Part shown: positions 30,694-39,953 of the stretch, in pieces
Layout of the letters: each line of letters begins with the position of its first letter
Numbering within the stretch: position 1 is the stretch's first letter
From: Achromobacter deleyi
GTDB lineage: Bacteria; Pseudomonadota; Gammaproteobacteria; Burkholderiales; Burkholderiaceae_B
Assembly (NCBI RefSeq): GCF_902859705.1
Contig: NZ_CADIJO010000014.1
Coordinates: 1 to 64,000, forward strand
Length of the DNA: 64,000 bases
Reading direction: 5' to 3'
Translations under genes and position numbers: made by a program
The notes under the pieces: generated by a model
What the model was told of the DNA's origin: nothing
Database searches by the model: none
What the model saw: only the letters and a program-made list of their open reading frames with translations

Positions 30694-32337
30694 GTGCAAC
30701 GTACTCTCCTGGCCCTTGCCTTCGCCTCGCTTCCCGGCTTTGCCGCTGCCGCCGGCCTGGCCTCTTCCATCGGCGCGGTCACGGTCTACCAGGACCGCGC
30801 GGTCGTCACCCGCAGCGCCAGCAGCGAGCTGCCCGCGGGCGAGCACGAACTGGTGCTGGAAAAGCTGCCCGCCACCCTGCAGGACAACTCGCTGCAAGTG
30901 TCGGCCAAGAGCACCGGCCAGGCCACGCTGCTGGATGTGAAGGTGCGCGACGCCTACCAGGTCGACACCGCCAACGAACGCGTCAAGCAGCTGGAAGAAC
31001 AGGTCCGCAAGATCCAGGGCCAGCAAGCCGCGCTGGACGACGAAGCCGCCGTGCTGGACAACCAGCGCGAGCTGGTCGCGATGATGCAACGCGGCGCCAC
31101 CGAACCCGCCAAGGACGGCCCGCGCCCCACGCTGGAAGACTTGAAGGCCATCCAGGCGCTCAGCGCCGACACGCTCAACCGCACCCTGGCCGGCCTGCGC
31201 CGCGTGGCCGAACAGCGCGAAGACCTGGACCGCCAACTGACCGCCGCGCAAGGCGAACTGGGCCAGCTGCAAGGCCAGCTCAACCGCCGCACCAAGACCG
31301 TGACGCTGCGCGTGACCCTGGCCCGCGCCGGCAAGCTGGACCTGAACGTGTCGTATGCCGTGGCCGGCGCCCGCTGGACGCCCGCCTACGACGCCCGCTT
31401 GCGCCCGGCCGACCGCAGCGTCGACCTGGGCTATTTCGGCGTCATTCGCCAGAACACCGGCGAAGACTGGAACAACGTCAAGCTGACCCTGTCCACCGCC
31501 CGCCCGTCGCTGGGCGGCGGCGCGCCCAAGCTGATCCCGTGGATCATCGATGTGGCCGCCCCGCCCCCGCCGATGCCCGCGCCCGTGGCCGCCGCGGCGC
31601 CGTTGATGCGCAGCGAGCGCGCCCGGCCCGCGCCCAAGTCGGTGCAGGACGAAGCCGCCTACTCCCTCGAAGCGCCCGAGCCGGAAGCGGCCAAGGTCTC
31701 GACCGCCGAGGTGCAATCCGCCGCCACCAGCGCATCGTTCCAGATCCGCACGCCCGCCACGCTGCCGTCCGACAACAGCGTGCAGCGCGTCGCCATCACG
31801 ACCGCCAAGCTGCCCGCGACGCTGCAATACCAGTCGACCCCGGCGCTGCGCGAAACCGCCTACCTGACGGCCGAGGCCAACAACAACACGGAATTCCCGT
31901 TCCTGGCGGGCACGCTCAATACGTTCCTGGATGATGCCTTCGTGGCGGCATCCGCCATGAAGGCCGTGATGCCCGGCGAAAAAGTGGAACTGGCGATGGG
32001 CGCCGACGATGGCATTTCCATCAAGCGCCAACTGGTCAACCGCTTTACCGAAAGCACGGGCTTTTCGGGCAACGGCAAGCGCGTGACCTACGAATACAAG
32101 ATCACCGTCAAGAACAACAAGGCCACCAAGGAACAGATCACGTTCAAGGACCGCCTGCCGGTCTCGCGCAACGAGAAGATCGAGGTCAAGCTGCTGTCGC
32201 CGGCCGACCGCGACATCAAGCGCGAAGACGACGGCGTGCTGGCCTGGAACTGGGAACTGGAACCGGGCAAGTCGCGCGACACGACGCTGAAGTTTTCGGT
32301 CGACTACCCGGGCAACATCGACGTCGCCGGACTCTGA
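30694..32337 (+). CDS. MuiA-type periplasmic protein (DUF4140/DUF4139)
   Basis: 547 residues from GTG 30694, which directly precedes a clean signal peptide ('LLALAFASLPGFAAAA') and has TAAAGGTG upstream; the longer frame lacks this. DUF4140 (about 25-120) with 'VTVYQDRAVVTR' is followed by a coiled coil (about 100-210) and the DUF4139 beta-sandwich (about 215-547). The 'mucoidy inhibitor A' name comes from a mucoidy phenotype; the molecular role is unknown. A Pro/Ala-rich low-complexity insert lies near 285-330. A strong terminator follows. Confidence 0.85.
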   Translation: MQRTLLALAFASLPGFAAAAGLASSIGAVTVYQDRAVVTRSASSELPAGEHELVLEKLPATLQDNSLQVSAKSTGQATLLDVKVRDAYQVDTANERVKQLEEQVRKIQGQQAALDDEAAVLDNQRELVAMMQRGATEPAKDGPRPTLEDLKAIQALSADTLNRTLAGLRRVAEQREDLDRQLTAAQGELGQLQGQLNRRTKTVTLRVTLARAGKLDLNVSYAVAGARWTPAYDARLRPADRSVDLGYFGVIRQNTGEDWNNVKLTLSTARPSLGGGAPKLIPWIIDVAAPPPPMPAPVAAAAPLMRSERARPAPKSVQDEAAYSLEAPEPEAAKVSTAEVQSAATSASFQIRTPATLPSDNSVQRVAITTAKLPATLQYQSTPALRETAYLTAEANNNTEFPFLAGTLNTFLDDAFVAASAMKAVMPGEKVELAMGADDGISIKRQLVNRFTESTGFSGNGKRVTYEYKITVKNNKATKEQITFKDRLPVSRNEKIEVKLLSPADRDIKREDDGVLAWNWELEPGKSRDTTLKFSVDYPGNIDVAGL

Positions 32338-32362
32338 CGGCCGCGCCCCGGCCTCAGCCTTG

Positions 32363-32397
32363 AAAAAAGCCACGGGCGCCGAACCCGTGGCTTTTTT
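32363..32397. terminator. Strong bidirectional intrinsic terminator
   Basis: An AAAAAAGCCACGGG / CCCGTGGCTTTTTT stem (32363-32376 with 32384-32397) with a 7-base loop and T-run. It ends the MuiA transcript and, on the other strand, the convergent REC-EAL gene. Confidence 0.9.
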
Positions 32398-32414
32398 TCC
32401 GACATTCACCGCCC

Positions 32415-33638
32415 TCAGTGCTGGCGGCAGAATTCAATGAAATCGGCCGGCGCCAGCGGCATCGATATGCCGTAACCCTGCGCGAACGTGCAGCCCAGCT
32501 CGCGCAGCAGTTGCAGGTCGCGTTCCTGTTCGACGCCTTCGGCCACCACCCGGCGGCCCAGCGCGCGGCCCATTTCGATGGCGGCGGCCACCACCGCGCG
32601 CGAGGCCGGCTCGCGGTGCATGTGCACGATGAAGTCGCGGTCGATCTTCAGTTCGGTGAACGGCATGGCGGAAAACAGCCGCATCGAGGCAATGCCCGCG
32701 CCGAAATCGTCCATGGCCAGTTCAAACCCGCGAACCCGCAACAGGTTCAAGGCGGACGACAGCGTCAGCCAGTCGGTGACGGGCTCGTCTTCGGTCAGTT
32801 CCACTTTCACCAGCCGCGCCGGCAGGCCGGCCTGGCCCACGCGCTGCTCCAGCAGGGCCGGCAAGTCAGGGGCGCACAAGGTGGAGGCCGAGGCGTTGAT
32901 GGCAATGGGCACCGCGATGTGCTCGGCATGCATGGCGGCCAGCACCTCGATCACGCGGTCGGTCACCCGGTTGAACAGCAGTTGGTCCAGCCCCAGCCGA
33001 TGCGCGGCCGGCACGAAGTCGGCCGGAGATATGGCGCCCAGCGTGGGGTGATGCCAGCGCGACAGCGCTTCAGCCGCGACCGCCCGGCCCGTGGTCAGGT
33101 CGACCTGCGGCTGCAAGACGACGCTCATGCCCACGCCCGAGGCCAACGCCTGCCCCAGCTCGGCTTCGAGCACGTCGCGCCGCACCGCCGCCTGGCGCGG
33201 CGAAGCCGGGTCGTGGTCGATGCTGTGCAGCGCGGCCTTGATGGCATGCTGCATGGCGGTGCGCGATACCGGCTTGGACAGCGCCTGCGACGACGGGCAA
33301 CCGGCTTGCAGTGCCAGCCGCACATGCGATTGCAGCAGTTCGTCGGTCAGGCTGCTGATCCAGATGATGGGCGGCATGACCTTGAGGCGGCCGCCGTCGA
33401 CCAGCCGGCGCAGTTCGTTGGGCAGCAAGGTGCCGTCGCCCTCGCCCATGACGATGTCGCTGAGCACCACGTCGTAGGCCTGGCGCGCCAGCGCGCTGAC
33501 GGCTTCGGTGCTGCTGCCCACCCCGGCGACCCGCCGGTAACCCAGCGCCAGCAGCATGTTCTGCAGATAGGCCCGTTCCACGGGGTGGTCTTCCACCAGG
33601 AGTATCCGCCGGGTCGCGCCGGCGTCGGTTTTGGGCAT
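32415..33638 (-). CDS. Receiver-EAL c-di-GMP phosphodiesterase
   Basis: 407 residues. The receiver domain (about 10-140) has 'ILLVEDHPVERAY' and the phosphoacceptor in 'VVLSDIVMG', then a Lys in 'LSKPVSRTA'. The EAL domain (about 155-405) has 'AEALSRW', 'INASAS', 'VELTED', 'DDFGAGIASM', 'ELKID', 'VVAEGVE' and 'QGYGISMP', so catalysis looks intact. The expected role is phosphorylation-controlled hydrolysis of c-di-GMP. No kinase gene is adjacent. Confidence 0.9.
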   Translation of the reverse strand: MPKTDAGATRRILLVEDHPVERAYLQNMLLALGYRRVAGVGSSTEAVSALARQAYDVVLSDIVMGEGDGTLLPNELRRLVDGGRLKVMPPIIWISSLTDELLQSHVRLALQAGCPSSQALSKPVSRTAMQHAIKAALHSIDHDPASPRQAAVRRDVLEAELGQALASGVGMSVVLQPQVDLTTGRAVAAEALSRWHHPTLGAISPADFVPAAHRLGLDQLLFNRVTDRVIEVLAAMHAEHIAVPIAINASASTLCAPDLPALLEQRVGQAGLPARLVKVELTEDEPVTDWLTLSSALNLLRVRGFELAMDDFGAGIASMRLFSAMPFTELKIDRDFIVHMHREPASRAVVAAAIEMGRALGRRVVAEGVEQERDLQLLRELGCTFAQGYGISMPLAPADFIEFCRQH

Positions 33639-33881
33639 CGCGCGGGTCCTAGAGGGTGGAGCGGTTTGGCGGGCGTTTCCAGCCGCTTGCTGGAAGGCGT
33701 TCCGACAATGCTAAGGCATCTTCCGCGACTGCGCCGCCAGATAGGACGGGTTAGTCACTATTAATTAGCCTGGGGCGGCAAGGGGGTCCGTCACCCGGAC
33801 GGACGAAGCCGCTTGCACGGCCCGATGCCAGCCGGTGCGATAATGATGGTCTTTCCCCGCATCTATGGCACGGAGCTTCCC

Positions 33882-35012
33882 TTGACCCCCCGCATCGACG
33901 ACCCCCTGCACGACCGCGAGGTCGGCACGGCCGACTCCACCCAGGACAACACCCGTACGGACGACACCCGCATCAGCGCGGTGCGCCCCCTGATTTCGCC
34001 CGCCCTGCTGCAGGACGAGCTGCCGGTCTCGGCCGCCATCCAGACGCTGGTCGAGCAAAGCCGCGCCCGCATCGCCGACGTACTGCACGCCCGAGACGAC
34101 CGCCTGGTGCTGGTGGTGGGCCCCTGCTCCATCCACGACCATGGCCAGGCCATGGAATACGCCCGCCAACTGCGCGCCGCCGCCGACCAGTATCAGGACG
34201 ACCTGCTGATCGTCATGCGCGTGTACTTCGAGAAGCCGCGCACCACCGTCGGCTGGAAGGGCTACATCAACGACCCACGCCTGGATGGCAGCTTCCGCAT
34301 CAACGAAGGCCTGCGCCGCGCCCGTGAGCTGCTGCTGGACATCAGCGAACTGGGCCTGCCGATCGCCACCGAATTCCTGGACCTGCTCAGCCCGCAGTAC
34401 ATCGCCGACCTGATCGCCTGGGGCGCCATCGGCGCACGCACCACCGAAAGCCCCAGCCACCGCCAGCTGAGTTCCGGCCTGAGCTGCCCGCTGGGCTTCA
34501 AGAACGGCACCGACGGCGGCGTGCAGATCGCGGCCGACGCCATCGTGGCCGCCAGCGCCAAGCACGCCTTCATGGGCATGACCAAGATGGGCATGGCCGC
34601 CATCTTCGAAACCCGCGGCAACGAAGACACCCACGTCATCCTGCGCGGCGGCAAGCAAGGCCCCAACTACGATGCCGCCAGCGTCGACGCCTGTTGCGCC
34701 GTGCTGCGTGCCGCCGGCCAGCGCGAACAGGTCATGATCGACTGCTCGCACGCCAACTCCAACAAGTCGCACCTGCGCCAGGTCGACGTGGCCCGCGACA
34801 TCGCCGCCCAACTCGCCCAGGGCGACACCCGCATCACCGGCGTGATGATCGAAAGCCACCTCGAAGAAGGCCGCCAGGACCTCAAACCCGGCCAGCCGCT
34901 GCGCCACGGCGTGTCCATCACGGACGCCTGCCTGGGCTGGAGCCAGACGCTGCCCGTGCTGGACATGCTGGCCCTGGCCGTGCGCCAGCGCCGCGAGAAG
35001 CTCGGCGCCTGA
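33882..35012 (+). CDS. 3-deoxy-7-phosphoheptulonate (DAHP) synthase, class I
   Basis: About 376 residues if started at TTG 33882, which has CACGGAG seven bases upstream; ATG 33843 is an alternative but overlaps a GATAAT -10-like sequence (33837-33842). Class I AroF/G/H hallmarks are present: 'VVGPCSIHD', 'RVYFEKPRTTVGWKG', 'GARTTESPSHRQLSSGL', 'FKNGTDGG' and 'DCSHANSNK'. It condenses phosphoenolpyruvate and erythrose-4-phosphate to start the shikimate pathway. The feedback type (Phe, Tyr or Trp) cannot be assigned. It stands alone, with a strong hairpin behind it. Confidence 0.92.
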   Translation: MTPRIDDPLHDREVGTADSTQDNTRTDDTRISAVRPLISPALLQDELPVSAAIQTLVEQSRARIADVLHARDDRLVLVVGPCSIHDHGQAMEYARQLRAAADQYQDDLLIVMRVYFEKPRTTVGWKGYINDPRLDGSFRINEGLRRARELLLDISELGLPIATEFLDLLSPQYIADLIAWGAIGARTTESPSHRQLSSGLSCPLGFKNGTDGGVQIAADAIVAASAKHAFMGMTKMGMAAIFETRGNEDTHVILRGGKQGPNYDAASVDACCAVLRAAGQREQVMIDCSHANSNKSHLRQVDVARDIAAQLAQGDTRITGVMIESHLEEGRQDLKPGQPLRHGVSITDACLGWSQTLPVLDMLALAVRQRREKLGA

Positions 35013-35048
35013 TACGCGCGCGCGGCGGGACTACGCCGCTGCCGGAAC

Positions 35049-35089
35049 GACGGCGGGCGGCGTAGTGCACCGCTACCCCGCCCGCCGTC
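35049..35089 (+). terminator. Hairpin after the DAHP synthase gene
   Basis: GACGGCGGGCG (35049-35059) pairs with CGCCCGCCGTC (35079-35089), with an inner GTAG/CTAC pairing. It is convergent with the next gene. There is no U-tract. Confidence 0.5.
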
Positions 35090-35095
35090 CTGCCT

Positions 35096-36334
35096 CTAAC
35101 GGTTCAAGGCATAAGGCGCAGGGTCCATGTCCGGTTCCTGCCCGGTGACCAGGCTGGCCAGCAGCTTGCCGGTCACCGGCCCCAGCGTGAAGCCGTGATG
35201 CGCATGGCCGAACGCCAGCCATAGCCCGGGATGGCGCGGCGCCGGCCCGATCACCGGCCGCATGTCCGGCATGCAGGGCCGACAGCCCATCCAGGGCGTT
35301 TTCTCCACCGCCTCGCCCAACGGCAGCAACTGCGCCGCCAGCGCCCGTGTGCGCGCGATCTGGATGGGCGAAGGCGGCGCGTCGCGCGCCGCGAATTCAG
35401 CGCCCGTGGTCAGGCGCAGGCCCAGCGTCATGGGCGACACCACGAAACCGCTGTCGATGTCGGCCACCGGATGCGACAGGGCCGCGCCGTCTTCCAACGC
35501 GAAATGCTGGTGGTAGCCGCGCTTGACTGCCATGGGGATGCGGTAACCCAGCGGCCGCAGCACGTCGGGCGACCACGGCCCCAATGCCACCACCACGTCG
35601 CGGGCCTCGACCTGCCCCGTCACGCCGCGCACGCGCCAGCCGCCCCCGGACACGGCTTCGAGACTGCGCGCGTCCCCCCGCGCCAGCACGCCGCCGCGCT
35701 GCTTGAACAACGCGGCGTAGCCGCGCGCCACCGCACCCGGGTCCGACACGTTGACGGGATCGCGCCAGTGAATGGCGCCGACCATGCGCGGCGACAGCGA
35801 CGGTTCCAGCGCGGCCAGGCCCGCGCGGTCAAGCACCTGGTAGTCCAGGCCATACGGCGCCAGCGCGGCGGCTTCGGCGGCGGCGCGGTCCAGGCTTTGC
35901 TGGGTGCGCATGCCGTCGATCCAGCCATTGCGGCGGAACAGGCCGCCGATGCCCGCCGCATCCTTGAGCGCGTCGTGCTCGGCCACGCTGCGTTCGATCA
36001 GCGGCAGCATCGCGGCCGCCGCGCGCGCCAGCCGCGACGGCGCCGAATGCCACCAATAACGCAGCAGCCACGGCGCGATGCGCGGCAGGAAACGCGGGTG
36101 GTAGCTGACGTCGGGCGTCTGGTTGCCGGCATAGCGCAGCAAGCTGCGCCAGTCGCGCGGAAAGGCATAGGGAATGACGCTGGCGCGTTCGATCAGGCCC
36201 GCGTTGCCATAGCTGGTTTCTTCGCCCGGGCCGCGCCGATCCAGCAGCGTCACCGAACGGCCGCGGGCCTGCAGATGCAGCGCCGCGCTGACGCCGATGA
36301 TGCCGGCGCCCAGGACAATCACGTCTGTTTTCAT
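35096..36334 (-). CDS. FAD-dependent D-amino-acid dehydrogenase-like oxidoreductase
   Basis: 412 residues from ATG 36334; the longer upstream frame is unrelated. The Rossmann motif 'VIVLGAGIIGVSAALHLQARG' begins at residue 4, and the DadA/DAO fold continues with 'EETSYGNAGLI' near residue 40 and the C-terminal FAD motif 'LWLAFGHAHHGFTLGP'. It probably oxidises D-amino acids or related amines and passes electrons to the respiratory chain. The substrate is unassigned. A link to the D-amino-acid operon at 58-61 kb is possible but distant. Confidence 0.85.
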   Translation of the reverse strand: MKTDVIVLGAGIIGVSAALHLQARGRSVTLLDRRGPGEETSYGNAGLIERASVIPYAFPRDWRSLLRYAGNQTPDVSYHPRFLPRIAPWLLRYWWHSAPSRLARAAAAMLPLIERSVAEHDALKDAAGIGGLFRRNGWIDGMRTQQSLDRAAAEAAALAPYGLDYQVLDRAGLAALEPSLSPRMVGAIHWRDPVNVSDPGAVARGYAALFKQRGGVLARGDARSLEAVSGGGWRVRGVTGQVEARDVVVALGPWSPDVLRPLGYRIPMAVKRGYHQHFALEDGAALSHPVADIDSGFVVSPMTLGLRLTTGAEFAARDAPPSPIQIARTRALAAQLLPLGEAVEKTPWMGCRPCMPDMRPVIGPAPRHPGLWLAFGHAHHGFTLGPVTGKLLASLVTGQEPDMDPAPYALNR

Positions 36335-36461
36335 GCGCGAAATTCTGCGCCCGGGCGCGGGCTTCGGCAAGCGCCATGCAAGGCGTAGAATCCATCGGCG
36401 CCCCGGGTCTGGCCGCTGCGGCCCGCGCCTGCTGGCGGCGCCTACGCGGAGCCCCCCCTTC

Positions 36462-37064
36462 ATGTCTGCCCTGCCCCCTTTGCAGCCCGTCACGCTGATT
36501 GGCGAGATCGTGCGACTGGAACCCTTGACCCTGGACCATGCCGATGCGCTGGCTGCCGTCGGCCTGGATCCCGAACTGTGGCGCCTGCAACCCGAACCCG
36601 TCGAATCGGCCGCCGACATGCGCCGCTACGTCGAACGCGCGCTGGCCAGCCAGGCGGCGGGCGCCTGTCTGCCGTTTGTGATCGTGCGGCGCGCCGACGG
36701 CCAGGTCATCGGCACCACCCGCTATATGGATATTGCGCTGGCGCACAAGCGCCTGGAGATCGGCGCCACCTGGCTCACCCCGGCCAGCCAACGCTCGGGA
36801 GCCAATACCGAAGCCAAGTGGCTGTTATTGCAGCACGCCTTTGAAACAATTGGTATCATGCGGGTCGTGTTCAAAACGGAAGCGACCAACACGCAGTCCC
36901 GGCAGGCCATCCTGCGGATCGGCGGCGTCGAGGAAGGGGTGTTTCGCAAGCACCTGATCGCGCAGTCCGGACGCGCCCGCGACATGGTCTACTTCGCCAT
37001 CCTCGACGAGGACTGGCCCGCCGCCAAAGCGCGCCTCATGGCTCGCCTGCGCCGCGCGCCGTAG
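36462..37064 (+). CDS. GNAT-family N-acetyltransferase (RimJ/YjcK-like)
   Basis: 200 residues from ATG 36462. The GNAT fold includes the beta4 strand 'VIGTTRYMDIA', 'EIGATWLTPASQRSGANTEAK' (acetyl-CoA loop region near 95-115), 'RVVFKTEATNTQSRQAILRIGG' (near 130-150) and 'RDMVYFAILDEDW'. The usual Q/RxxGxA acetyl-CoA loop is replaced by QRSGAN. The substrate is unknown; relatives acetylate protein N-termini or small amines. Confidence 0.82.
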   Translation: MSALPPLQPVTLIGEIVRLEPLTLDHADALAAVGLDPELWRLQPEPVESAADMRRYVERALASQAAGACLPFVIVRRADGQVIGTTRYMDIALAHKRLEIGATWLTPASQRSGANTEAKWLLLQHAFETIGIMRVVFKTEATNTQSRQAILRIGGVEEGVFRKHLIAQSGRARDMVYFAILDEDWPAAKARLMARLRRAP

Positions 37065-37181
37065 CCGCGGCGATTTGTTCTTTGTTTTGGCCGGCGCTCA
37101 AGTTCACACGGCTTGGCGCCGTTAACGCAGTGCAGCGGGGCAAGCTTTTCCACCGCCCGTCCCGCCCTTTTCAAGTCAGGT

Positions 37182-37688
37182 ATGGATCGTTCTCCCCTCG
37201 CCCCGCCCGCGCCGCTCGGGCACAACCGCCGCAGCATCTTCATCTACACCGAAGAACAACGGGGCAACCAGCTGGTCGAATCGATGGTCATCGGCATGCT
37301 GTCCGACGTCTCGGGCTCGGACAAGCTCGTCGTCGTGCTGGACCCGTTCAGCCAGCTCAAGTTCATCTACCGCATCGACCATGAAAGCAGCAACCTGGAC
37401 GCCGCAGCGCTGACCGAGCAGGATGAATCCGCCTTCAATGGCAAGACCTCGGTGCAGATCAATTCCATGTCCTACAAATTGGGAACCGCAGAAAACGCCA
37501 TGAAGCTGTTGCGCGGCAAGACCCAATGGATTCAGGACAAAGGCGCCGTACTGTCGGTGCTGCTGCAGAATGCGGCGGCGCGCAAGACGCGCTTTGCACC
37601 GCCGCGCATCGAGCGCGACCGCGTGCGCAAGGTGCCGCAAGGCGTGCCGGTGGAATACCTGTCGGACCCCGCCTTGCCGGCGGCCTGA
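37182..37688 (+). CDS. Conserved hypothetical protein, 168 residues
   Basis: Starts at ATG 37182 with TCAGG close upstream. It is soluble, with mixed alpha/beta composition ('SIFIYTEEQRGNQLVESMV' near 18-36; 'DKLVVVLDPFSQLKFIYRID' near 47-66) and a basic C-terminal third. I recognise no domain and see no transmembrane or export signal. Codon usage matches its neighbours, so it is a real gene. No operon partner is evident. Confidence 0.65.
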   Translation: MDRSPLAPPAPLGHNRRSIFIYTEEQRGNQLVESMVIGMLSDVSGSDKLVVVLDPFSQLKFIYRIDHESSNLDAAALTEQDESAFNGKTSVQINSMSYKLGTAENAMKLLRGKTQWIQDKGAVLSVLLQNAAARKTRFAPPRIERDRVRKVPQGVPVEYLSDPALPAA

Positions 37689-38092
37689 TTCGCGCGGGCG
37701 CGAACGCGCATGCCGGTCATGCCGACCCCGACGGTGCACAACTTTTTGTCGCGGTTTTTTATCCACAGTTTCTGTGGATAAAAACAACGCGCAGGCCCGG
37801 CTGGTGGCCGTTGCGACGCTGCCGCAGGGGCTGGTCATTTTTTGACCACCCACGTCGAGTCGGCCTGCATGCGTCAGGCCGCGATCCCCCCGCCGCGCTT
37901 CGCTGCGCCGCCGCAACGGCGATAATGATATTCTCCCGCGAAGCGCCCGCAGGGGATCAGCCAGATGGCGCCTCGTCCGGCCCGGCGCCCTCGCCATGCG
38001 GACCCACCCACACCAATAAGAAGCCGTAGCATGAAAGGAGCGCAAAGCGTGTTTGCCCTCGGAGCGCCTCACGTACTGACCCGCCCGGCGCC
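37689..38092. other. 404-base gap holding a DnaA-box palindrome
   Basis: No convincing reading frame. It contains an inverted pair of DnaA-box consensus sequences (37759-37781), TGGTCA-N5-TGACCA around 37833-37850, and a GATAAT/TATTCT-like -10 region near 37921-37935 that may serve the response-regulator gene at 38093. Confidence 0.5.
37759..37781. promoter_or_regulatory. Inverted pair of perfect DnaA boxes
   Basis: TTATCCACA (37759-37767) and TGTGGATAA (37773-37781), five bases apart, both exact matches to the E. coli DnaA box. They lie within a longer palindrome whose arms extend into flanking T- and A-runs. They could be a DnaA-binding site or simply a hairpin. No replication genes are near, so this is not oriC. 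Confidence 0.55.
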
Positions 38093-38812
38093 GTGACCAT
38101 CATCATCGTTGACGATCACGGGGACTGGCGCGACACCATCGCCGAGTACATCCACGATCTCGGCCTGGGCGAAGCCATCCTGACCGCCGGCACGCTTTCC
38201 GAACTGGACCAACTGCTGCTCAGCGTCACCCCCGGCATCCTGGTGCTGGACGCCATGCTGCCCGACGGCGATGGCCTGGCGCGCGTGTCGCATCTACGTA
38301 CCACCTATCCGTCGATGGGCATCATCATGCTCACCGGCCGCCTGCTCAGCGAAGACAAGGTTTCTGGCTTGAGCCTGGGTGCCGACCACTACCTGACCAA
38401 GCCCGTCAACCTGGCCGAGCTGGGCGCCACGCTGGTGTCGCTGTCGCGGCGCCTGCGCGTGGTGCCCGCCACCGATCCGCAAGCCCCCGCCGCCGAGACC
38501 TGGCGCTTCGATCCCGCCCGCCGCGTGCTGGTATCGCCCAAGCGCATCCAGGTCGACATCACCGATACCGAAAGCCGCCTGATCGGCGCGCTGATCCAGG
38601 CCGCGCCGCTGCCGCTGTCGCGCGGCCGCCTGGTCGAAGCGCTGGGCGCCAGCGCCGAGGCCTACGACACCCATCGGCTGGACGCCCACATGCATCGCCT
38701 GCGCCGCAAGCTGCGCGCGCAGGCCGGCGGCGACATGGGCATCCGCACCGTCTACGGCGTGGGCTATGTGTGCACCATGCCAGTGCAGATCGTCGGCAAC
38801 AGCAAGCCCTGA
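38093..38812 (+). CDS. Orphan response regulator (REC-winged HTH)
   Basis: 239 residues from GTG 38093. The receiver domain (1-118) has 'IIIVDDHGDW', the phosphoacceptor Asp in 'ILVLDAMLPDGDG', Thr in 'IIMLTGR' and Lys in 'LTKPVN'. The C-terminal OmpR-type DNA-binding domain spans about 135-230, with 'DAHMHRLRRKL' and 'IRTVYGVGYVC'. It is an OmpR/PhoB family regulator. No histidine kinase adjoins it. The ribosome-binding site is weak, so the start is moderately certain. Confidence 0.88.
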   Translation: MTIIIVDDHGDWRDTIAEYIHDLGLGEAILTAGTLSELDQLLLSVTPGILVLDAMLPDGDGLARVSHLRTTYPSMGIIMLTGRLLSEDKVSGLSLGADHYLTKPVNLAELGATLVSLSRRLRVVPATDPQAPAAETWRFDPARRVLVSPKRIQVDITDTESRLIGALIQAAPLPLSRGRLVEALGASAEAYDTHRLDAHMHRLRRKLRAQAGGDMGIRTVYGVGYVCTMPVQIVGNSKP

Positions 38813-38834
38813 ACCTTCTTTCATTTTTCGCGCC

Positions 38835-39710
38835 ATGTCCCTGCCTGCCCGCCCCCGCCGTTCCGTCCTCTACATGCCCGGCGCCAATGCGCGCGCCCTG
38901 GACAAGGCGCGCAGCCTGCCCGCCGACACGCTGATCCTGGACCTGGAAGACGCGGTGGCGCCCGATGCCAAGGCCATGGCGCGCGAACAGGTGGCCGCCG
39001 CCTTGCGCGCAGGCGGCTACGGCCGGCGCGAATGCGTCGTGCGCGTCAATGCGCTGGACACGCCCTGGGGCCGGGACGACGTGCGCGCCATCGCCCAGGC
39101 CGGCGCCGATGCGGTGCTGCTGCCCAAGGTGCAATCGGTGGAGCAACTGGAAGCGTTGGCGCAGGCCCTGGACGCCGCCGGCGCGCCCGCCACGCTACCA
39201 CTGTGGGCCATGGCCGAAACCCCGCTGGGCTTTCTGCGGCAGGACGCCATTGCCAGCGGCCACCCACGCCTGGCGGCCATCGTGGTGGGCACGTCCGATC
39301 TCGTCAAAGACCTGCACGCCCGCCATACGCCCGACCGCCACGAGACCCTGCTGGCCCGTTCGATGGCGGTGCTGGCGGCGCGCGCCCACGGCCTGGCGGT
39401 GCTCGATGGCGTGCACCTGGACCTGGACGACGACGCGGGCCTTGCCGCCGCCTGCCGCCAGGGCCGCGACCAGGGCTTTGACGGCAAGACGCTGATCCAC
39501 CCGAAGCAGATCGCCGCGGCCAACACCGCCTTTGCGCCCACCGAGGCCGAACTGGCCAGCGCCCGCAAGCGCCTGGACGCCTGGCGCGCGGCGCAAGCCG
39601 CCGGCCAGGGCGTGGCCGTGGTGGACGGCGCGCTGGTCGAAAACCTGCACGCCGCCGAGGCCGAACGCCTGCTGGCCCTGGCCGCCGCCATCGCCGCCGC
39701 CGACGCGTAA
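38835..39710 (+). CDS. HpcH/HpaI-family CoA-ester lyase (citrate lyase beta-like)
   Basis: 291 residues from ATG 38835. Hallmarks: 'RSVLYMPGANARALDKA', 'DTLILDLEDAVAPDAK', 'VRVNALDTPWGRDD', 'VLLPKVQSVEQL' and 'FDGKTLIHPKQI'. Catalytic Arg and metal-binding Glu/Asp positions of CitE-like lyases are present. No citrate lyase alpha or gamma genes adjoin it, so it is likely a CitE-like malyl-CoA, citramalyl-CoA or beta-methylmalyl-CoA lyase rather than true citrate lyase. Confidence 0.85.
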   Translation: MSLPARPRRSVLYMPGANARALDKARSLPADTLILDLEDAVAPDAKAMAREQVAAALRAGGYGRRECVVRVNALDTPWGRDDVRAIAQAGADAVLLPKVQSVEQLEALAQALDAAGAPATLPLWAMAETPLGFLRQDAIASGHPRLAAIVVGTSDLVKDLHARHTPDRHETLLARSMAVLAARAHGLAVLDGVHLDLDDDAGLAAACRQGRDQGFDGKTLIHPKQIAAANTAFAPTEAELASARKRLDAWRAAQAAGQGVAVVDGALVENLHAAEAERLLALAAAIAAADA

Positions 39711-39953
39711 AGCGCGCGTTCGCACAGCCAGCTACAATACCGCCCACGATCGGACAGGCGCTGCCTCGTCCGCCTTTCGCGCGTGGCACGCGTGGCATCC
39801 GCCGCTCGATGGCAAGTACGGGGTCCTCCGTACGCCGCCAGCCCGTCCGGCCTGCGCCGCCCGCACGATTTCTCCAGGTTCCTTTTTTTGCGCCGCGAGC
39901 TGTGGCGGGAGCCTTGTCGCGCGCCTGTCGCGCCACCCCCAGCCCCACGATTC

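Noticed and set aside
37741-37790. DnaA-box palindrome as an intrinsic terminator
   Set aside because: On either strand the hairpin is followed by A, not T, so it lacks a U-tract.
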